A stretch of DNA of 64,000 nucleotides, from contig JAMZAV010000007.1 in NCBI GenBank assembly GCA_024449915.1, positions 1,054,001-1,118,000 of the forward strand. The letters are read 5' to 3'. Of the stretch, positions 58,991 through 64,000 are shown piece after piece. Under the pieces are notes generated by a model. The model searched no databases, had not been told where the DNA came from, and saw nothing but the letters and a program-made list of their open reading frames with translations. This stretch comes from Sweltsa coloradensis. Lineage: Eukaryota; Arthropoda; Insecta; Plecoptera; Chloroperlidae. A program made the position numbers and the translations under genes. Each line of letters opens with the position of its first letter. Within the stretch, counting starts at the first letter, position 1.

Positions 58991-61900
58991 TACAAGCCCA
59001 CATAGGACAGACATCAACTTTTAGACTAATTTAATATCGGGCTGAATGTATAATCAAATTTAAGCGGTTATGTATCAGAAATTCAAAACTAAATCAAAGG
59101 AAAATTCTACTCATATAAGTACAAAGTCTAGTTATCACACAGCAGATGAGGTCGAAAATATAAAATACATTTCAGCAGAGATTAGAAAACTATCACTCAG
59201 AAAACTCAAACATCAATCTATCGTTGCAGGAACATATGAGTTCGAAATACTTTGGAGAAATGGTTGCGCTAATGGCTGAGGACTTGGCGTGTTAATTGAC
59301 CTAGAATGTGTGGAATTACTTACGTGCACGAGATTGCAATACCACTCAATCTCGGTGCTTCACTCTAAACGTAACGGAACTCTAGTAGAAGGCTGCGGGT
59401 CTCTTCCCACCACGGGTTATCGTCTTCTGATGCTATCTGTAAGAGACATATCCGATGAACCACTCAAGCAAACTGAACCTCTACGGCAGAATACTACATT
59501 ATGATGATTACATTATATGTGACACTAAAATCATAATAGTATTAATATATGAAAAACAATTATTTAAAACTCAAAAGTTTGAAAAGTGGTCTTAAATTCA
59601 AAATTTCTGGTGGGTGATTTTGAGGTTTCTGTAAAATTATTATATTGATACAATTTAATAATTCATAAATTCATATTATATTAAATGAATATCATTTCTT
59701 AATTAACTATAACAGTTCATTGACCCTCTCAGACCCTGCGTTCCCAAACGCGGACATCAAGTTTTCAATTTGAATGCGGGTAAACAATAGTTTTTTTTTA
59801 ATTTACTCCTACTTTTTTTGTGGATAAAAAATAAATATTTTTCCCCCATGCCAATGGTATGAATGGTACCTTTTTTTTTTTAGAGAAGACTGAAAATAGA
59901 CATCTGCAAGGAAAAAACAGCTAAAACAAAAAAAATTGGTTTGTCCCGTAAATTTGATATATAGCTAGTGTAGCATGACATGCTTTCTCAAATACATTGT
60001 ATTTGAGAAAAAATCTTGTTTTAGATGTGCTAGTCTGTTGTAGATGTGATAGCTAGTCTTGTATATTACACTTTTGTCCAAAAATATAAATATAATTTCC
60101 AAAAGTGAGGTTATGTCCCGCCCAAAAAAAATCACAATTTTTTGCTGTTATTTTAAAGGCCTTCTTTCATTCAGCAAACTTTTCAGACATGTTTCTTCGA
60201 CTTTCAAATTATCGGCCAGAGGTGGTACAATAGCCTTAATTCAAAATCCAAAATTACCCAAAATTCAAATTCCTTAAAAATCATTATAAAAAATATGAGG
60301 AAAATACTAAAAATCTTTTAAAAAATGCCAAACTCAAATTGTTTGATAAAAATTACCAAATTTACACGGATTTAAATCGGATCTGAAAAAGGTTAAGTTT
60401 GTGTGCATTTATGTTCTTAGTTGTATTTATAGTCTTCATGCACCAATCGGCTTTAATAAGCCATAAAATTATTTTAAATTTAATTATCAATGTAGACTGT
60501 CTATAGTTAATACAAGCAGCATGTTGGCCATAGCGCAATGTAAGCACGTGCTTTGATGCGCATTTATATTTTTAATACGGGTAGTACCACCCTATGTTTA
60601 GGTTTAATTTACAATTCTTTAGCAAATAACTAGTGAAAACTTTCCCATTAATTACCAGCACGGCTGGCAAATCAACCCGGAAAGCATTTGATTTTTGACT
60701 GCGTTTGTGCTCTGTAATCATCGGTAATTTCGTTGGGGTGTTGAGAGTTAAAAACGCTATTTATTACTGTATTGATCTGTTTTTAACCCCCTCTTCAGAG
60801 CGTAGTGGTTTCACTGATCAAATTGATGATCAATAAACCCCCCCTTCCCCCCCCCCCCCCCACCCCGCTCTCACAGACCACCAACACATGGGATTGTGAG
60901 TGAGTGAGCTCTTCTCTGTTGCAGTTAATGCTTTTGAACAGTTTTACAACAGCTCGTCGAGAAATAAACTAACCGATCTCAAACACACACTAGGGGGTGT
61001 AATCGAAGATATAAATCTGCCCTAAGATACCTGAAAGCTTTCTTTGACCAGTGTGAAACTTCAAGTAATTTCATTACACGGTATTTAATTGGTTGCCGCT
61101 TCTGTGCGGACTCGGGCGCTGATAAGATCAAGTGCAATTCCAGTAACACCTTCATGTTCCTCGGTGATTATCTCGAGACTCGCGAACTGTAGGGCTAGGC
61201 GTGGGAACCCAACACGGTCACGGCAATGAAGGCAATGACTTCATCTTTCTTGACACTACATGCCTTCGACGGATAACGCAGAGAGTATTAACAACATCAC
61301 TGCCATTAAAAATGGTTTAACTAACACGAAGCGATATATAGGTACTTAAGAAACTATAAACATTTATATTTTTCTCGTGTGTATATTTTCGCCAGGTTAG
61401 AACAATTCTCTCTTATTTTGAAATCGTTTTCCTCTTTTTTTCCTTGGAATTGGTGAGCTGCGTTGTGCAGGGACAACGCCATAAAGAGATTGTCTCGAGT
61501 CTGGAATGCGCAACGAACTTGCTGATATTATATCAACAGATTGAAAATACACTTTAATTGAGTGGAGAGTGCATCACGATGTAATTAGTATTGATTTCAG
61601 ACTACTATACATACAGATTCATCACGAGACGTGACCTATAGTTCAATGGATAACTTCATCACAGTTTTACAATATTTTTTTGTTTAAAAACTCGTCAAAA
61701 ATATTCATCGTACCGTTATTGAAAGTTTTAGTTAAATGTATTAGTAAAAAAGTATTAAATTATAGATCAAACAACGAAAACAAGCACTATAATGTCGATA
61801 AGCGAGGAGAATTTGCTTATTCCTCAACTTTTGAATCGCTTATTATGAAACATAAAAAGTTTTGTATCTACTCGATTATACAGCTAAAACAGACGAAGTC

Positions 61901-64000
61901 ACACAGGAGAAGTCGGTGGTAGCATATACGTATCGGAATATATTGGGAATGCTTAGGTGTTTTTTGTGTTGGTGAAAATAAAATGCTTAATTATAAAATA
62001 TTTTTTAATAAAAGTGAAGATGTCTAAGAAGAGGAAAATGTCTCTTCATTGAGCGAGGTTGAAGTGCTTAGGTGTAGGGGACGCGGGAAAAACTGCCCTT
62101 TATATGATTAGTTAATTAACGTCAATCAAACTAGAAGCATTGCGAGGGTATAAAAGGCAATATTGTGCTGGAGAGACATCGTAAGAGGGACAACCCCTCT
62201 CCTTCCCCCTAATCTTATCCAGTTAGACGCTTAGTCATTGCTTTGCTTCACTTGATAACGGCTTTGGCTAACGATACCAATTAATTACAGTGTTGTTTGA
62301 TCTGTTAACGCGCAACAATTATTGGGGGAAACGTGTACGCCTTCGCTTCGCTTGCTTTAAAGTATAAAAAAAAAAGTAAAAGTAATGTTTGTAGCAATGA
62401 AGTAATATCTGACAAAGATCTCAGGTTGCACATTGACGACATCATCAATATAATATCAACCTTTCTAGAATTCAGGCAACAAGGTGCTCCTTTTATTTAA
62501 TGCGCCAGTTAATGAGAAAAAGCTAAATGCACTCTAATAGGTCGCATACTATTGTATATAGCTGTGTAGGCATATGTCATTTTACGATAGTTCTAAATTG
62601 AATTATATCAGGGAAAGTTTAAAAAACTTTTACTTGTTGAAATAACGATGAATGCATGACATGTGTAACGTTGTTGGTTTACTGTCTCACAAACACCGCA
62701 CAATGAACACACCACACACACAATGAAGACAACGAACGTGAGTGCAGCTAGCCGAAGTAGCAGGCCTACCATCATCATCTCCACGTGACGTTCGGGGATC
62801 GATCTCATTAAGGCAATTAACGAGCTAGTCTGAGGACAACGGGGTGGGGGGGGGGCGATCAACTACCCAAGGGGGGTGGGGGAGTTATAGAGCCACAAAC
62901 GCTTACCGCCAATAATTGCAATGCGCCCTGCGCCTAGGGGCCAGCGCATATTCCCAATGCATTTGCAAACAGACAAGGTCTATATCCGGACGTACCCCCT
63001 AAAGCTAATGCACGTCCGCCTCCATAGACAAGTAGATGAGTGGATGATGTTTTTTCAGAACGCTGTTCTTTGTTATTGTCAGCTGCAAGTTAACTGGGAT
63101 GACTAGGCGTGGGAGGGGGGGGGGGGGGGGGGGGGCAGATTCTCTCGATTCATCAACTCGATCAGTGGAACAATCGATCAATTAGCCAAGCTCAACTTCC
63201 CTCAGTCGCGTTCTTTTGTTTTCAAATCCTTGGCTCGGAGTAACACACAGCCTAAAGCTTTTTTACTCCGAGGGTAATCATTTAAAAAGAGCTTGAAGTC
63301 TAGGGGGGCTAAGTTTTTAAGGGGGGAAGAATTTTTTCTTCTGGTCTCGGCGCCCCGAATTTTGCATGGGCGAAAATGTAAATCGCCTTCTTTTGAAATG
63401 CGCAAAAAAAATCTAAACCCAAACATCACAATGCTAATTTTGTAAAGAAAGATGGTTCTACTTTGCTCGAGACGCTTCCTAATTCAAACTATTATTTTGT
63501 TAAAAGGGCTCATGTTTGCGCGCGTCGCAAAAGTACCTGACTTTGGGAACCAAGCAGGGGCAGCCACGTTTTTGTGCACTGTGGCTCCTCGCATACCCGC
63601 GCCTGTCCATGTTGCTAAAAGTCTTTGCTTCAAGAATTTGTTGGCACATTAAAAGGAAAAAATTTTCTTAAAAGTAAAATGTATAAAAATCTATAAAAAA
63701 AACCCAAAAATGGAAACCTTTTTTTTTTAAAAAAAAGGTTTTTGCCCCAAAAAAAATGTTAGAGCGAATAAAACTAAATAGGCCTACTGAAAACCAGGTA
63801 TTTTTCGTTCATGGGTCAAAGTTCACAAAATAATCCTATCCAAAGCATTGTAAAACACATTTGGATCTTTTAATTTAACAATGTATAATTTGTGCCAACG
63901 AGTGGTCACATGATACATTTTTGTAAATATTAAACAAATTGGTACTTAAAGTCAACGGACACATTATCAATAAAATAACAGGTCATATTTAAAAGGAAAT
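58991..64000. other. Non-coding stretch to window end
   Basis: Poly-T and AT-rich sequence at 59600-60370, a C-rich run at 60839-60862, GC-richer patches near 61080-61270, and G21 at 63115-63135. 63300-63620 has G-rich and mixed sequence resembling decayed hAT subterminal DNA, but no termini were found. No gene recognised. Confidence 0.4.

Overview
This is a eukaryotic, clearly insect, nuclear genomic window: AT-rich, with microsatellites, tRNA-derived SINEs, several families of non-autonomous DNA transposons, and one recognisable multi-exon gene, an insect odorant receptor (7tm_6 family, known only from hexapods) on the + strand at about 48961-56118. The species cannot be named from sequence alone. 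No bacterial-type operon, rRNA or complete canonical tRNA gene was seen.

Layout. 1-10 kb is a transposon nest. An unusual repeat family ('family A' here: one terminus CTAGGAAAACGCTTAAG, about 160-bp internal tandem units, a GCTTCGCTCGCTACGCTC tail) is interrupted by a 4.04-kb hAT-type insertion with a perfect 8-bp target-site duplication. That insertion itself carries a PIF/Harbinger-like MITE and another family A copy. 10-29 kb holds SINE fragments, a 0.56-kb terminal-inverted-repeat element, a 513-bp hAT MITE with perfect 8-bp TSD, a 110-bp minisatellite and a 175-bp tandem array. 29.2-30.6 kb is a 1.39-kb palindrome. 31-47 kb is mostly non-coding DNA with SINE and MITE remnants and one more family A copy.

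47.1-48.6 kb, just upstream of the receptor, carries a diverged 0.5-0.6-kb tandem duplication and a 42-bp minisatellite, then a textbook TATA box plus arthropod initiator. The receptor has five exons. Exons 2-5 join in frame with consensus splice dinucleotides and spell the conserved C-terminal half of the family. Exon 1 holds TM1-TM4, then a very long region with three 33-residue tandem repeats in the second intracellular loop. The frame is broken there twice, with a net shift of zero. Intron 1 holds a 1.64-kb TIR element and a hairpin. A minisatellite begins at the stop codon.

The most unusual signal is a 20-nt motif, TTGGTGGAGGTGCCGGGTAG, found five times without mismatch and twice degenerate. 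Its flanks are unrelated, and it is perfectly preserved in both halves of an otherwise diverged tandem duplication. Long G/C homopolymer tracts (11-21 nt) are also unusually frequent for such AT-rich DNA. The rest appears to be intergenic; a few isolated splice-site-bounded open stretches are flagged as weak candidate exons only.
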